This document shows, piece by piece, positions 12,224 to 23,726 of a stretch of DNA of 64,000 bases. The stretch covers positions 44,696,450 through 44,760,449 of the forward strand of contig CM068545.1 of assembly GCA_035048495.1 (NCBI GenBank), given 5' to 3'. The stretch comes from Euptelea pleiosperma. Lineage: Eukaryota > Streptophyta > Magnoliopsida > Ranunculales > Eupteleaceae. The position numbers were made by a program, and so were the translations under genes. The notes beneath the pieces were generated by a model that searched no databases, had not been told where the DNA came from, and worked only from the letters and a program-made list of their open reading frames with translations. Position 1 is the first letter of the stretch, and every line of letters begins with the position of its first letter.

Positions 12224-12544
12224 TGTAAGGAATATTTTCATATTCAATTTGGCAAAGATTCCATTTGACATAAAAATATTCTTGTAACCGTTCTTACGAG
12301 CACTAGTGGTACGCATACTTCGCCGACTACTTGAAGACTAGAAGACAGAGACAGCAAGAATCAGACGGTTGACGACAGGAGACATCTGAGTAACTGCCCA
12401 TTTGTCAATTAAAGATCATGCATGCTCGATTAGGAAGGTAAGTGACTTAGTGGCCATAGGAATTAGTTAAAATTAATAATTTATAATGGTCAAACCTAGT
12501 CTTTGGACTGACTCGAGTCTGAGTCAAAGATAATGACTATTAGG

Positions 12545-12810
12545 ACAGTCCAATCGATTGGATATGGCCCAATCGATTGGAGGACTCTGTGTAATCGATT
12601 GGAAGCTACGAGGCAGAAACTTATTTCAACCCAATCAATTGGAGACTTTGTGAAATCGATTGGAGTCTTCGGGACAAACTTATTTGAGTCAAATCGATTG
12701 GAGACCTCTGTGTAATCGATTGGAGCCTTCGGAACAGGAAACTTATTGAGCCCAATCAATTGGACACTTATCCCCAATCGATTGGACATGGCCCAATCGA
12801 TTGGACCATG
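12545..12810. repeat. Palindrome array, TCCAATCGATTGGA type (5' copia LTR)
   Basis: Ten copies of the AATCGATTGGA core occur in about 265 bp; the fullest form TCCAATCGATTGGA is a perfect 14-bp palindrome. Copies are separated by about 12-40 bp of unrelated spacers. The array lies upstream of the TATA box in U3, where regulatory sites would be expected. Confidence 0.9.
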
Positions 12811-12889
12811 CACAGAATCAATCCTTCTCAGATCCAAAATTCTTGGTTCCATTATCCCACATTCTACACGACTCAGGATCATGAAATTC

Positions 12890-12897
12890 TATAAATA
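12890..12897 (+). promoter_or_regulatory. TATA box of copia 5' LTR
   Basis: TATAAATA stands about 85 bp after the palindrome array and is kept at the same place in the other two LTR copies (20963-20970, 26427-26434). Position and conservation suit the U3/R promoter; the start site itself is not mapped. Confidence 0.7.
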
Positions 12898-13383
12898 CAA
12901 CCCTTCTATACCTTCTCTAAATACACACAGAGACACAGAATGACTCAATCTTCAAGAGAAAGAAGAAAATGTTCTATTTATTAGAGTGTCCATTCGAAGA
13001 GCAATAAGTTTGTTTCTCATTTATATCTTGTGAGCTTGTTCTCTTCTTGATCAAAGTCAAGTGCTTGATCCTTTCCTCAGCTTAGGTCTTTCTATATTCG
13101 ACCTAGTAGCATGAGTGTACCAGTGTGACTCAACACCATTTGAGCAACCTAGGGTTCAGGGTGTATTGAATCCTTCACCTTTGCAAAGGCGGGAGTGTTG
13201 AGAATTATGATTGGAGGAGCTGATTGACAGTAGGTTTGGGGTGTACCAAACTGAACAAGCGGACAAGGCTTCTTGGCTGGAAGGGCATACGTGGATTCGT
13301 AGCGTTGATTCAGAGAACGTGGATGCATCGATAGTAGACCTTGGCTAAGGTTAGAAGTTGTATTTGCAACAGTGCTGTGTAGG

Positions 13384-13612
13384 TGAAATTAGGGTTTTTT
13401 CCGCGTCGTTGGTTACGGAAACCCTAAAGTTTAACAAGATTTGTAATTTCTCAGATTTGGTTCACTTTAAATCCTGCAAAAATGCAGACTTGCACAGTGA
13501 CTCGTGTCGGATATCGTCCGCACTCGGGGTTAGGGCAAATATTTGAACAATAATAACAAAAAATGCTGAGAATTTATGGAAGAAGTGAGAATGGTGGTTT
13601 GATCTTATTCAC
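13384..13612 (-). repeat. Athila-like LTR fragment (U5 end) at a deletion junction
   Basis: It begins TGAAATTAGGG after GTAGG inside the copia LTR, carries the conserved U5 block, and stops after about 229 bases in TTTGATC. There the copia integrase starts in the middle of the domain. It is the stub of an inserted LTR whose remainder, together with the copia 5' half, was deleted. Confidence 0.8.
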
Positions 13613-16036
13613 ATGGATCTTATGGGTCCTATGAGGACTGAAAGTTTGGGAGGAAAAAGATACATTCTGGTCATGGTAGATGATTACTCTAGACTTATAT
13701 GAATTGTTTTTCTTAGAGAAAAATCAGATGCTTTTGAAGAATGTAAAAAGATATGCCAAAAAATACAAAATGAAAAAGACTACAGTATAGTCAGGATTCA
13801 TACTGACCATAGAGGAGAATTTGAAGATTCTCGTCTTGTTGAGTACTGAGATGCTATTGGCATTAAGCATGAATTTTCTGCACCCACTACACCACAATAA
13901 AATGGAGTGGTTGAAAGAAAGAATAGGGTGATTTAGGAAATGGCCCGGGTGATGCTTCACAGCAAAAACTTACCTCAAAACTTATGGGCTGAAGTAGTGA
14001 ATACTGCTTGTTATACTCTCAATAGAATTTATCTGAGACTAGGAACTTTGAACACTCCTTATGAAATCTAATTGGGTAAAAAACCCAATGTCAAATACTT
14101 CAAGGTTTTTGGGAGCAAATGCTATATTCTTAGAGATAGAGAATTTCTGAGAAAGTTTGACAAAAGAGGAGATGAAGAAATTTTTCTGGGTTATTCCACA
14201 AATAGTAGAGCTTATCAGGTTCTTAATCAAAGAACCAAAACTATCATGGAGTCTATTAATGTGGTTATCGATGATTTAAATATAAAAGAAAATTCCTCAC
14301 AAGATGACAACTGTGATGATATCTATCAAAGTATTGATGGCATTCATGTTACTTCTCCTTCTAGTGATTCTCATGCTGATAAATCTCTTTCCTTGTGGGT
14401 TAAGAAAAATCATCATAGTGTTGATATCATTGGTGAGGCAGGAAGTAGAATTCAAACTAGAAGACAAATTAAAAATGTTGTTAACTTTGTGTGCTATACT
14501 TCTCAGATTGAACCAAAAAATATTTTTGAAAAGCTCTTACTGATGAAAATTGGATTAGTGGCATGCAAGAGGAACTAAGTTAATTTACTATAAATGATGT
14601 TTAATATTTAATGCCCAGACCTAAAGTTACTAATGTTATTAGCACAAAATGGATTTTCAAAAATAAATCAGATGAGAATGGAACTGTTGTCAGAAACAAA
14701 GCTAGACTTGTAGCTAAGGCTACACTCAAATTGAAGGCATTGATTTTGATGAAACTTTTGCTCCTGTTGCTAGATTGGAATCCATTCGTATATTGCTTGC
14801 TGTTGCTTGTCATTTTAAATTTAAACTTTTTCAGATGGATGTCAAGAGTGCCTTCTTGAATGGTGTTCTTTAAGAATAAGTTTATGTGGAACAACCCAAA
14901 GGGTTTGAGAATCTAAAATTTCTTGATCAAGTTTATTACCTAAAAAAGGCCTTGTATGGCTTAAAACAAGCTCCCAGGGCTTGGTATTAGAGATTGACCA
15001 CTTTTCTACTTCATCAAGGTTTCATTAGAGGAGAAGTGGACAAGACCTTATTTGTTAAAACTATTCATGGAATTTATGTGATTGCTCAAATTTATGTTGA
15101 TGATATTGTATTTGGGTCCACATCTGTTGATCATGCTCACATATTTTCAGAACAAATGAAAAAGAAATTCGAAATGAGTATGGTTAATGAACTGAGTTAT
15201 TTTCTGGGTCTTCAAGTTAAACAGTTGGATGATGAAATTTTTATTTCTCAATCCAAATATAACAAAGACCTAGTTAAGAAATTTGGTATGGAATCGGCTA
15301 AACATCATCGTACTCCTATGAGTACTACTACAAAGCTGAGTAAAGACATTGAAGAAAAGGATGTTGATCAAACTCTGTATAGAAGCATGATTGGAAGCTT
15401 ACTATATCTCACTGCTAGTCGTCCTGATATTTCTTTTAGTGTGGGTGCATGTGCTAGATTTTAAGCTAATCCCAAAGAATCTCATATTCTTGCAGTCAAA
15501 AGTATCATCAGGTCTGTTAGTGGAACTGTAGGATATGGTCTCTGATATTCATTTGATACTACTGCAGAGCTTGCAGGTTATTCTAATGCTGACTGGGCTG
15601 AAAATGTTGATAATAGAAAAAGCACCAGTGGTGGGTGTTTTTATGTTGGTAACAGCCTAGTAAGTTGGCAAAGCAGGAAACAGAATTATATTTCTTTATC
15701 TACTGCTAAAGTCGAGTATATTGCAGCTGGGAGCTGTTGTACTCAATTGCTATGGATGAAGCAAATGTTAACATATTATGGGATCAATCAAGGATTGATG
15801 ACTATCTATTGTGATAATACGAGTGCTACAAATATATCAAAAAACCTGTACAACATTCTAGAACTAAGCATATTGACATTCGTCATCATTTTATTAGAGA
15901 TCTTGTTGAAGAAAAAAATTATCACCTTAGAGCATGTCGCAACAGAAAATCAATTAGCGGATATCTTTACAAAACCTCTTGATGTCATTAGATTCAAATT
16001 TCTTCGACAATCTATCGGTATTAGTTTGATTGATTG
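13603..16036 (+). pseudogene. copia pol: integrase, reverse transcriptase and RNase H (degenerate)
   Basis: This is the polyprotein that would integrate and copy the element. The integrase core begins inside the domain (LIHMDLMGPM); HTDHRGEFED holds a catalytic Asp, followed by the region that reads NGVVERKN. RT follows from about 14600 with [24 protein letters not shown] and the catalytic YVDDIVFGST near 15090. RNase H covers 15540-16000 with the ADWA and RKSTSGGCF motifs and ends in SLID. Several stops interrupt it, for example in PQ*NGVVE near 13900 and after ACARF at 15462. Several can be explained by C-to-T changes. Two compensating frameshifts flank 15840-15920. The lineage looks SIRE-like. 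The first part of pol, protease and gag are absent. Confidence 0.92.
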
Positions 16037-17518
16037 ATCTTGTATTTTGTGTTTTTTCTTTGCTTTCATAATAATCTGGTTGATTAGAACTGATTTTGAA
16101 TGATCTAAATTCAGACTTGACATATGTTTTATCAAGATCATATCATGATGATATATATATTCTAATGTTTATAATGATTAGTTCATTATACCTTGTCTCT
16201 GTCAGTGGTTAAAATTATCTCTTGCAAACATATGTTTCACACACTACATACTGACTGATTTTTTTTTAAGAATAGATATGATTTCAGTATTATTTCTAAT
16301 TCTTATTTCAGAAATAAGGAATAAACCTCTACTAGATATGACTTTAAATTAGCAGTGTTCCTACCTTCAGTTGATTTCGAAACTGCACTATAGTCGACTG
16401 TTGGCTTCCCAATGAGAGTTATTATTCTAAGGAAACAGCTACCTCCACAAAAATTAGAGTAAAAGTTATCTGTATGGCCCTATTTGAAATTGAAATTTGA
16501 TTCTAATTGCTGCAGAAAAGGGCTACCTACATGAAGAGTGAAAGCTACTATATTCATAGTGAATAAAAAGGGTGTAAAAGACAGCCAATTAGCTAGAAAA
16601 TTTTTATCCATCAGCAAATACCCGTATACATGAGTGTATGTGAGAACCCTTAACAGCTCTAATGAAGATTTCATATCTGGATACAGGATACCTCTGGGAT
16701 TTCTAGAATTTGATTTCTAGAATATTACTGAAATTACTTTTCTTATCTTGTATCGATTCTGATGTCAGCACGTTATCTACTACTGGTTCTCAAGAGCAAT
16801 GATTTTATTACTTTCATTGACTTAGTATTTTTGGACTAACTGACGAATATGAAATTCTATCTATCTCATGATCGAGTTGGAATTGTATCTTACTTGAGTT
16901 TTGTATTTTGCGTTACTCTTAGTCAATACTAATCAACCAAGTTTCAATAAACATTTTTTTTCTTATATTTTTTTTGAAATAAATTCATCTTAATTGTTAT
17001 TCATGTCACGACTCTCCAAGGTTCAATCTATTGTCAAGATCTACTATAATTTGATGATTACTGTTAATTGACTTTATTATAGTTGGATATGTATATATAC
17101 ACTTGTTCTTCATGATGACATTCATTGAATGCTTATTATTTGCTTTTATTCCTGTACCTTTGTCAATCTGTGACAAAAAGGGGGAGAGAAAATCATAGAG
17201 GTAAAAATAAGTTGATGCATGTGATAGGGAGAAAGAAATTAAGGGGGAAAAAGTTGTTTACATTATTTTTCCAATTTCTCTACTTGTGATGTGCATAATT
17301 AACTCTCTGTATTTTAATGATTTATTGATTGTCAATGATATTACATGGTATGTATTGTTGGTAGAGTGTGCAGGGAACATATCAAAAGCCATTCCATTAT
17401 CTGTTCGATTATCTCCGAGAGAGTGTGAGATAGTGAGTGAATCATGTAAGAGGGTGGGATTGTATTTTTTATTTTTTTTACCTCTATATGATTAAATGTT
17501 GTTTTTGTCACGGAATTG
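16037..17518 (+). other. 3' region of copia element without recognisable gene
   Basis: This is 1.5 kb between pol and the polypurine tract. Sireviruses often carry an env-like frame or long 3' UTR here, but I see no long open frame, only short ones with many stops. The stretch is AT-rich. Confidence 0.6.
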
Positions 17519-17532
17519 CCAAAGGGGGAGAT
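17519..17532 (+). other. Polypurine tract of copia element
   Basis: CCAAAGGGGGAGAT stands immediately before the 3' LTR start TGTAAGAAAT, the standard position for plus-strand priming. A similar AAAAAGGGGGAGAG occurs upstream at about 17175-17190, as expected in Sireviruses, which often have repeated tracts. Confidence 0.85.
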
Positions 17533-17766
17533 TGTAAGAAATATTTTCATATTCAATTTGGCAAAAATTCTGTTTGACATAAAAATATTTTTGTAACCGT
17601 TCCTACGAGCACTAGTGTAGTGTGGAGATGTCCATGGTACGCATACTTCGTCGACTACTTGAAGACTAGAAGATAAAGATAGCAAGAATCAGACGGTTGA
17701 CGACAGGAGTCATCTGAGTAACTGCCCATTTGTCAGTTAAAGATCATGTACGCTCGATTAGGAAGG

Positions 17767-20462
17767 TGATATTCGCTCAAAAGTGCTTATTTTAAGCAAT
17801 TATCCTTTTAACGTTATTGCACTCTCCTACGTTAAACTACTCTATTTATCCACTTTTCTTCGTAAGAGTCTCTTCTGTTGCGTAGAACACATTTTTCTGG
17901 ATGAAATAGTATATTTGCATGCATTAAACACATTTCTAGAAGTCTAGATATAAATCCATTCTGATTAAGGCTCATCACGCGCTTCTCGTTATTGTAGGAG
18001 ACCAGATCAAACTGGCGGGCCATGATCAACCATGAAAATTATGATCAAAGATCAGTAAACCATGCGGGATAAAAAGGTGAACCAAGACAGTAGAGTTGGC
18101 GAATTTGAAGAACTGCCAAGTGGAAGACTAGTGGACCTAGTGGCAAGCCACAATTTGAGAAATCTGAAGACAGATAGGCTAATGGGCCAAGTCAACAAAC
18201 CACAAGGGCAGATATTCAATGGAGACAGACCAACATAGACCCAAATGTAGGTAAGGATATAAAAGAACGGCGAAGAGGTGATCAAACTCGGGGCATACAA
18301 AAGAGTATCTAAATGCAAGTTCCAGAGACTCAAGATCAATGCCCATGTATAAGAGCCCATTGCCAAGCTAGTGGGCCAAATGCGGATATTCGGATGGAAT
18401 TGGAAATGGATCATCAAATAATGCCAAAGAAGATAAGGACCCATAATGATAGTCATGCCAAGAAGTATTAGTGGAACATCCTGAGTGGTGGGCCAAGGCT
18501 TTGGACCAGTGTATGGACACATGTGGGCTATGTGGGCTTCGTAACTAAAACATGCACCCGGAGATGACATTTTTGGCATGTTTCCAAAATGGTGGATGCC
18601 CGTATTTGTAAAGCATTCAAGACATGTTGGTGGCTGATTCAAGTGAAGTGGTTGCTGGACCACAAAGATTAAATTGTGTAAAATGAAGTTGTTTGGGCTT
18701 GAGTAAGGTGGTTGAATAGTGGGCCAAAGAGTGGACAACAAAATTAATAATGGGCTAGCAAGATGGTGGGCCAAAGAGTAGAGCAACAATGAAGAGGAGA
18801 ATGAGAGAGGTGGCTTGCTGAATTTGCTAAAGTGGGGTCCATATGCAAGGGTGGCAGGAAGGCCATGAAGTAAAGGTGGTGGGGTCCACTAGCTAGGAGA
18901 AAAGATTCTCACACGTTCCCACAACCCAAAATAAAACCCTAAATGCCAACACCTATATAAATAGAAAGAGGGGAAGAGGAGAAAACTCTCTCTCCCACGC
19001 CCCTTTCTAAAAAAGGTTCTCCTCCAAGAAGGCTTGACTCCTAAGCCGCCGCCCACCTTCTTTGATCCCACACGGTGGCTGTTATTCCAACAGACACCAC
19101 CACACCTCTTCTCTCCTCTCTCTCTCTTCATCTTTTTCCTTAACCCACCATCACCCACCACCCTTATTGGGATCCCATGTTTTGAACAAAAGGGAGCCAG
19201 CGCTCCATGAACCATCTCTGAGCCGCCGTTCTCATGCTTCATCTCCTCCTCACGATCCACAAAGCCAAATAGCAACAGACGGTTGCAGCTTGCCATTGAA
19301 GATCGTGAAGATAACTCCACGTTGCCGCCCTCTCCATCCTCTCTTAACGAGCAACAGTCTCCATTAGAGAGAAAATCGTCCAAGCCGCCATCTTCCATCT
19401 CTCCAACGAAGACACTAATCAGCCATCGTCCTTCCACTTACAGTTCACCTCATCCGGAAGCTATCATCTCCTCACTGGTTCATGGCTTTACCGTGAGTAC
19501 TTGTTTCCTGTTCAACCCGCCAGCAACACTGATTTTGGAAGATAACAGCCATCTCCAACATCCCTTTTCTCTTTAATTAACTTCTCTCAAACGAAACCAC
19601 CACAGTCCCTTCAAGTCGCTGGATGGCCCTCGAGTGCAGGACTCCTTTCCCAAGAAGCACCACCGGTGAGCCACTACAATGGCTGCTGCAACCATGTTGC
19701 TGCTGCTACCACATGCTCCTACAACCCATGGATCTGCTCTTGGCCGTGACCTCCACCATTGATTCTCCTCAACCTTTACCGCCATCTACTCTCTCCTCCC
19801 ATCTCCTCCTCTACGTGCACACCTACACACAACACCATTGCCTCATCATGGTGAACCCACAACAACTCGCAAGAACCACTCTTAAATGCCATCTATAGGT
19901 AAGTCTAAAATGGTGGGTATCTCTCTTTTTTCTCTAGTCTTCTCTTCATTTTCTCTTCCTGGAATAATCTCTCTCTAAATCATGCTCCCTCTCTCTAGTT
20001 TCTTAGCTCTATCTCTCTTTCTCTCTGTAGGTTACCTTAGATTTTATTGCTTATCCTTGATTATTGTAAGAACATTTATTAAAATTGTTAATGAATTTAG
20101 TTTTGTTTCATGCAAGTTTAATGTTTTTGTTTTATTTATCAAAGTTACTAGATTATTTTAATCTCTCGCAACTAGTCTCATGAGAAAATTCTGTCATTTC
20201 TTTCGGGTTTAATGGATGTCTCTAAAAACAAACAAAAAGATATTTTAATCCTGTCTCACCACCACTCTCACCCCATCATCATTTCTGTAGCTATACTGTT
20301 ATAATGTGTTCCGATTATGCGTACCCTAACCCTGAGTGCGGATCGACATCCGACATGAGCCCTGTACAACTCTTACTTTTGCAGGATTAAAATCAGATAA
20401 AATTACAAATGTGTTGATTCTAGGGTTTCCGAATCCAACGATGTGGCAACACCCTAGTTTCA
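17767..20462 (+). repeat. Solo Athila-like LTR with a distinct core (2.7 kb)
   Basis: The ends are the family's TGATATTCGC...CTAGTTTCA, flanked by a perfect 5-bp target duplication GAAGG (17762-17766 and 20463-20467). Only the outer U3 block (to about 18010) and the last 200 bp resemble the other LTRs; the middle is different sequence. Open frames in the core (18889-19900 on both strands) have no recognisable domain and follow CT/GA-rich composition. Confidence 0.92.
18954..18963 (+). promoter_or_regulatory. TATA box in solo LTR
   Basis: TATATAAATA followed by a GA/CT-rich leader is a canonical plant TATA box at a plausible U3/R position, about 1.2 kb into the LTR. Confidence 0.65.
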
Positions 20463-20577
20463 GAAGGTAAGTGACTTAGTGGCCATAGGAATTGGTTAAA
20501 ATGAATAATTTATAATGGTCAAACCTAGTCTTTGGACTGACCCGAGTCTGAGTCAAAGATATTGACTATTGGGATAG

Positions 20578-20885
20578 TCCAATCGATTGGACACTTATCC
20601 CCAATCGATTGGACATGGCCCAATCGATTGGAGGGCTTTATGTAATCGATTGGAAGCTATGAGGCAGAAACTTATTTCAACCCAATCGATTGGAGACTCT
20701 GTGAAATCGATTGGAGTCTTCGGGACAGAAACTTATTTGAGTCAAATTGATTGGAGCCCTTTGTGTAATCGATTGGAGCCTTCGAAACAGGAAACTTATT
20801 GAGCCCAATCGATTGGACACTTATCCCCAATCGATTGGACATCGCCCAATCGATTGGACCCAGAGTACAATCGATTGGACCATGC
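20578..20885. repeat. Palindrome array, TCCAATCGATTGGA type (3' copia LTR)
   Basis: Twelve copies occur here against ten in the 5' LTR, so copy number has changed since insertion. The TATA box follows at 20963-20970. Confidence 0.9.
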
Positions 20886-21799
20886 ACAGATCAGTCCTGC
20901 TCAAATCCAAAATTCTTGGTTCCATTATCCCATGTTCTACACGACTCAGGGTCATGGAATTCTATAAATACAACCCTTCTATACATTCTCTAAATACACA
21001 CAGAGTGACTCAATCTTCAAGAGAGATAAAAAAATGTTCTATTTATTAGAGTGTTCATTCGGAAAGCAATAAGCTTGTTTCTCATTCACATCTTGTGAGC
21101 TTGTTATCTTCTTGATCAAAGCCAAGTGCTTGATCCTTTTCTCAGCTTAGGTCTTCCACTTTTATATTCGACCTAGTAGCCTGAGTGTACCAGTGTGACT
21201 CAATACTATTTGAGCAACCTAGGGTTCAGGGTGTACTGAATTCTTCACCTTCTACAAAGACGGGAGTGTTGAGAATTAAGATCGGAGGAGCCAATCGACG
21301 GTAGGTTTGGGGTGTACCAAACTGAACAAGCGGATAAGGCTTCTTGGCTGGAAGGGCGCGCGTGGATTTGTAGCGTTGATTCAGAGGACGTGGATGCATC
21401 GGCAGTAGGCCTTGGCTAAGTTTGGAAGCTGTATTTGCAACGGTGCTACGTAGGTAACCTTTGTTTCGTTTAACTTTTCAGTTAGTGATACTTTTCGTCT
21501 GGACGTGGTCCTGTGATTTTTCCTTGGCTAAGGTTTCCACGCAAAAATCTCTTGTCTTGTGTGATTGTTTGTTTGTATTTTACAATCTATCTTGATTAGA
21601 TCAAACAACGAAAAGAAAATATACCACGGAGGTATATTCGATTTGAGTCAGTTGTGATAATCTTTTATCAAACAACTAAGGCATGTGATTTTGTTCCCCT
21701 ACCATAGACCAGTAAAACTATGTAGGTATAAATAATTTTAAATACCTAATCAACCCCCCTGGTATAGTGGATTAAAGAGAACGGACCAGTGAAATTTCA

Positions 21800-23726
21800 C
21801 TCCCCTCCTCTCCCAGAGAAACTACCTTCGTAGAACTGGCGGCTGAACGACCTCTCATTGAGAGGTATGCGCCTATCTCTGCAAACCCACCTACTTGCAT
21901 TGCACTTCCACCCACGACGGCGGTTCAGTTTGAAATCCAACCGTGAGTAGTACAAATGCTGCCTACCTTTCATGGTCTTTCAAAAGATCACCCGTATACT
22001 CATCTGAGGCAGTTTCTGAAATCTACACTCTCTTCAAACTTCAACACCTTGATGACAAGAGTGTCAAATTAAGAGTTTTTCCTTTCTCTCTGAAAGATAA
22101 AGCCACTGCTTGGTTTTATTCTTTGCCCGAGAATTTGATTAGAACATGGGACGGACTAGCTCAAAATTTTGTATTCAAATTTTATCCTATGTCAAGGACG
22201 AACGAAATGAAGCAGATCATCCAAGACTTTTGACAAAAGTCAAATGAAAGATTCCATGAAGCGTGGGATAGGTTCCAAGACTCTATAACCAAGTGTCCCC
22301 ATCATAATTTTGACAAGGGGAGTTTAGTCCACATGTTTTATAAAGGACTCACTGATGAATCTAGGATTCTGCTAGAGTCAATGTGCGAAGGCAAATTTAT
22401 GCACAAGACTCCAACCGAATCTTACATTTTCTTAGGAGAACTTGATGAGAACTCCCAGCACTGGAATACCAATTCTGCGTGCCGTAGTCACACTCTGGTC
22501 CAACGAACTTCTATGGGATATGAGATAAAGGGTGACCCCGAGCTACAATCCCTAATTCAGGAACTTACCAAATCGGTCTCCGCCCTTGTTGTCTCGGTCC
22601 AGAAACCTATGCATCATTCCAACTCTGTGGGATATTTTTCTCCTGTCCAGGAAGAGGTCTGTACTTTTAGTACATTTCAATCTCTGATGCAGACTTCCTA
22701 CAATAACTCGTATCATACGGACACTAGGAGTCACCCTAACTTTGTATGGGAACAACAATATGCTCCCCCATAGCAACTGCAACAAGGTATGTATCCTTCC
22801 GAGTTTCATCAACCCAATGGACAATATGATTGGTAGTACTCACAGTCGTAGTACCTGGCATACCCACAGACTAACTATTCTAGTCAACAGTGGACCCCTC
22901 AGGATTCTCAGAGTCAACAGATAGTCCCAGACTCACTTCAGTCCTATCACTTTCATACTCAGTTAGACTACAATCAAGAGTTGGTACCTCAACTTTCCTT
23001 AGCTGAACCGCCACAATCTACTACTAAACCTGGTCTAGAGAACCTTTTCTCTCAATTTATCTTCCAACAAAAGCAATCCATAGAGAGATTGGAACACCGT
23101 CTAGGTCAGTTAGAATCTGAGAGAGAGAAAGTCAACTTCCTTAGTGAACCTATAGCCTATCCAGAAGGGAATGCCATTGCCACAATGTATGAAGAGGATT
23201 CACATATAATGAACCCAAACTAGAATTTCCAAGAAGAAACAGATGCTGTTACCATCACTAGATTGGGCCAGAATATTGACGAGCCAGTGTCTCCATCTTC
23301 GGTGCCCTTAAAAGCACCAAATCCTGAACCTACCTCAGAGGAACCTACTTCCAAAGCTACCTCTGATGCTTCTACCTCTGCACTTGAGGCAGACATTCCT
23401 AACACTGAGCCGTGTCTAGAGGGTAGAATCCTGGTTGTCCTGGACCACCCGTTCCTCACCACCGCGGATGCACACATCGGGTGTAAGGACGCGGACATGT
23501 CAACATCATTAGGAAACCTCAAGAAAGAGGTAATATTTTTCAACATCCGACTGATGTCAATATCATCGAAAAATTGTGTGCCATTGAGTGTCTAATTCCA
23601 GACTCTCCCGAGGAAAAATTAGATAAGTTTCAAGAACACTTTGGACCTGACTTCAAATCGGAGTTAGCCAAATCTGGATTTACTGATCTGCTGGAGTCTA
23701 CTCCATTAAGATACATTCCCGCTAAA
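21800..23726 (+). pseudogene. gag and post-Gag linker of element C
   Basis: This is the Gag capsid protein of the Athila/Tat type, which packages the element RNA. From about 21838 the frame reads AAERPLIERYAPIS, then a TGA, then MLPTFHGLSKDHPYTHL. A frameshift near 22015 leads into the capsid core (LFKLQHLDDKSVKLRVFPF, KATAWFYSLP, FVFKFYP) and, after another stop near 22233, ERFHEAWDRFQD and LVHMFYKGL. The pattern fits the Retrotrans_gag family. It continues without a break into GELDENSQHW, the point where the gag-deleted copies resume, then the Q-rich linker and coiled coil. The expected ATG reads CTG. Further stops near 22774, 22834, 22849 and 23221 and a frameshift near 23540 kill it. The copy is cut at 23726, within IPAK. 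Confidence 0.88.

Larger units (their letters stand above)
12224..13383 (+). repeat. 5' LTR of copia element (3' part missing)
   Basis: It aligns with 17533-17766 plus 20463-21460 of the 3' LTR and with the solo LTR 25659-26930. It stops at GTAGG where a foreign LTR fragment begins. Confidence 0.9.
12224..21799 (+). mobile_element. Sirevirus-like Ty1/copia retrotransposon, internally deleted
   Basis: The copia element has LTRs starting TGTAAG(G/A)AATATTTTC and ending GTGAAATTTCA. The 5' LTR survives only as 12224-13383. PBS, gag and protease are missing, replaced by a short Athila-like LTR fragment (13384-13612). Integrase, RT and RNase H remain as a pseudogene (13603-16036). The 3' LTR (17533-21799) holds a solo LTR. 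Flanks are CACCC (12219-12223) and CTCCC (21800-21804), a 5-bp target duplication with one mismatch. Sequence of the RT and RNase H points to the SIRE/Maximus lineage. Confidence 0.88.
17533..21799 (+). repeat. 3' LTR of copia element, split by a solo LTR
   Basis: The LTR blocks 17533-17766 and 20468-21799 together give about 1.57 kb, matching the uninterrupted solo copy at 25659-27257. It has TG...CA ends. The break is the insertion at 17767, with GAAGG duplicated. Confidence 0.92.
8815..23726 (+). mobile_element. Gag-containing Athila-like element C, split by nested insertions
   Basis: Three blocks of one plus-strand element are collinear with element 2: leader 8815-9055, leader 11959-12223, and gag plus linker 21800-23726. 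Between them are a solo LTR (9056-11953) and a copia element (12224-21799). Left and right ends are cut by other LTRs at 8814 and 23727. It is the only copy in the window that keeps the Gag capsid domain, so it represents the longer ancestral form of the family. Confidence 0.85.

Noticed and set aside
12545..12810. Regularly repeated short palindromes resembling a CRISPR array
   Set aside because: Spacers vary widely in length (about 12-40 bp), the unit is only 11-14 bp, it lies in the U3 of a copia LTR and recurs in three LTRs, and the genome is eukaryotic.
12496..12943. Frames made of repeated QSIGP/IDW-like peptides (also at 20587-21049 and 25957-26431)
   Set aside because: They are translations of the TCCAATCGATTGGA array in several frames.
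18889..19900. Possible host gene in the centre of the 17767-20462 LTR (frames of 91-182 codons)
   Set aside because: No recognisable domain, CT-rich composition and overlap on both strands; the TATA box upstream suits the LTR promoter.
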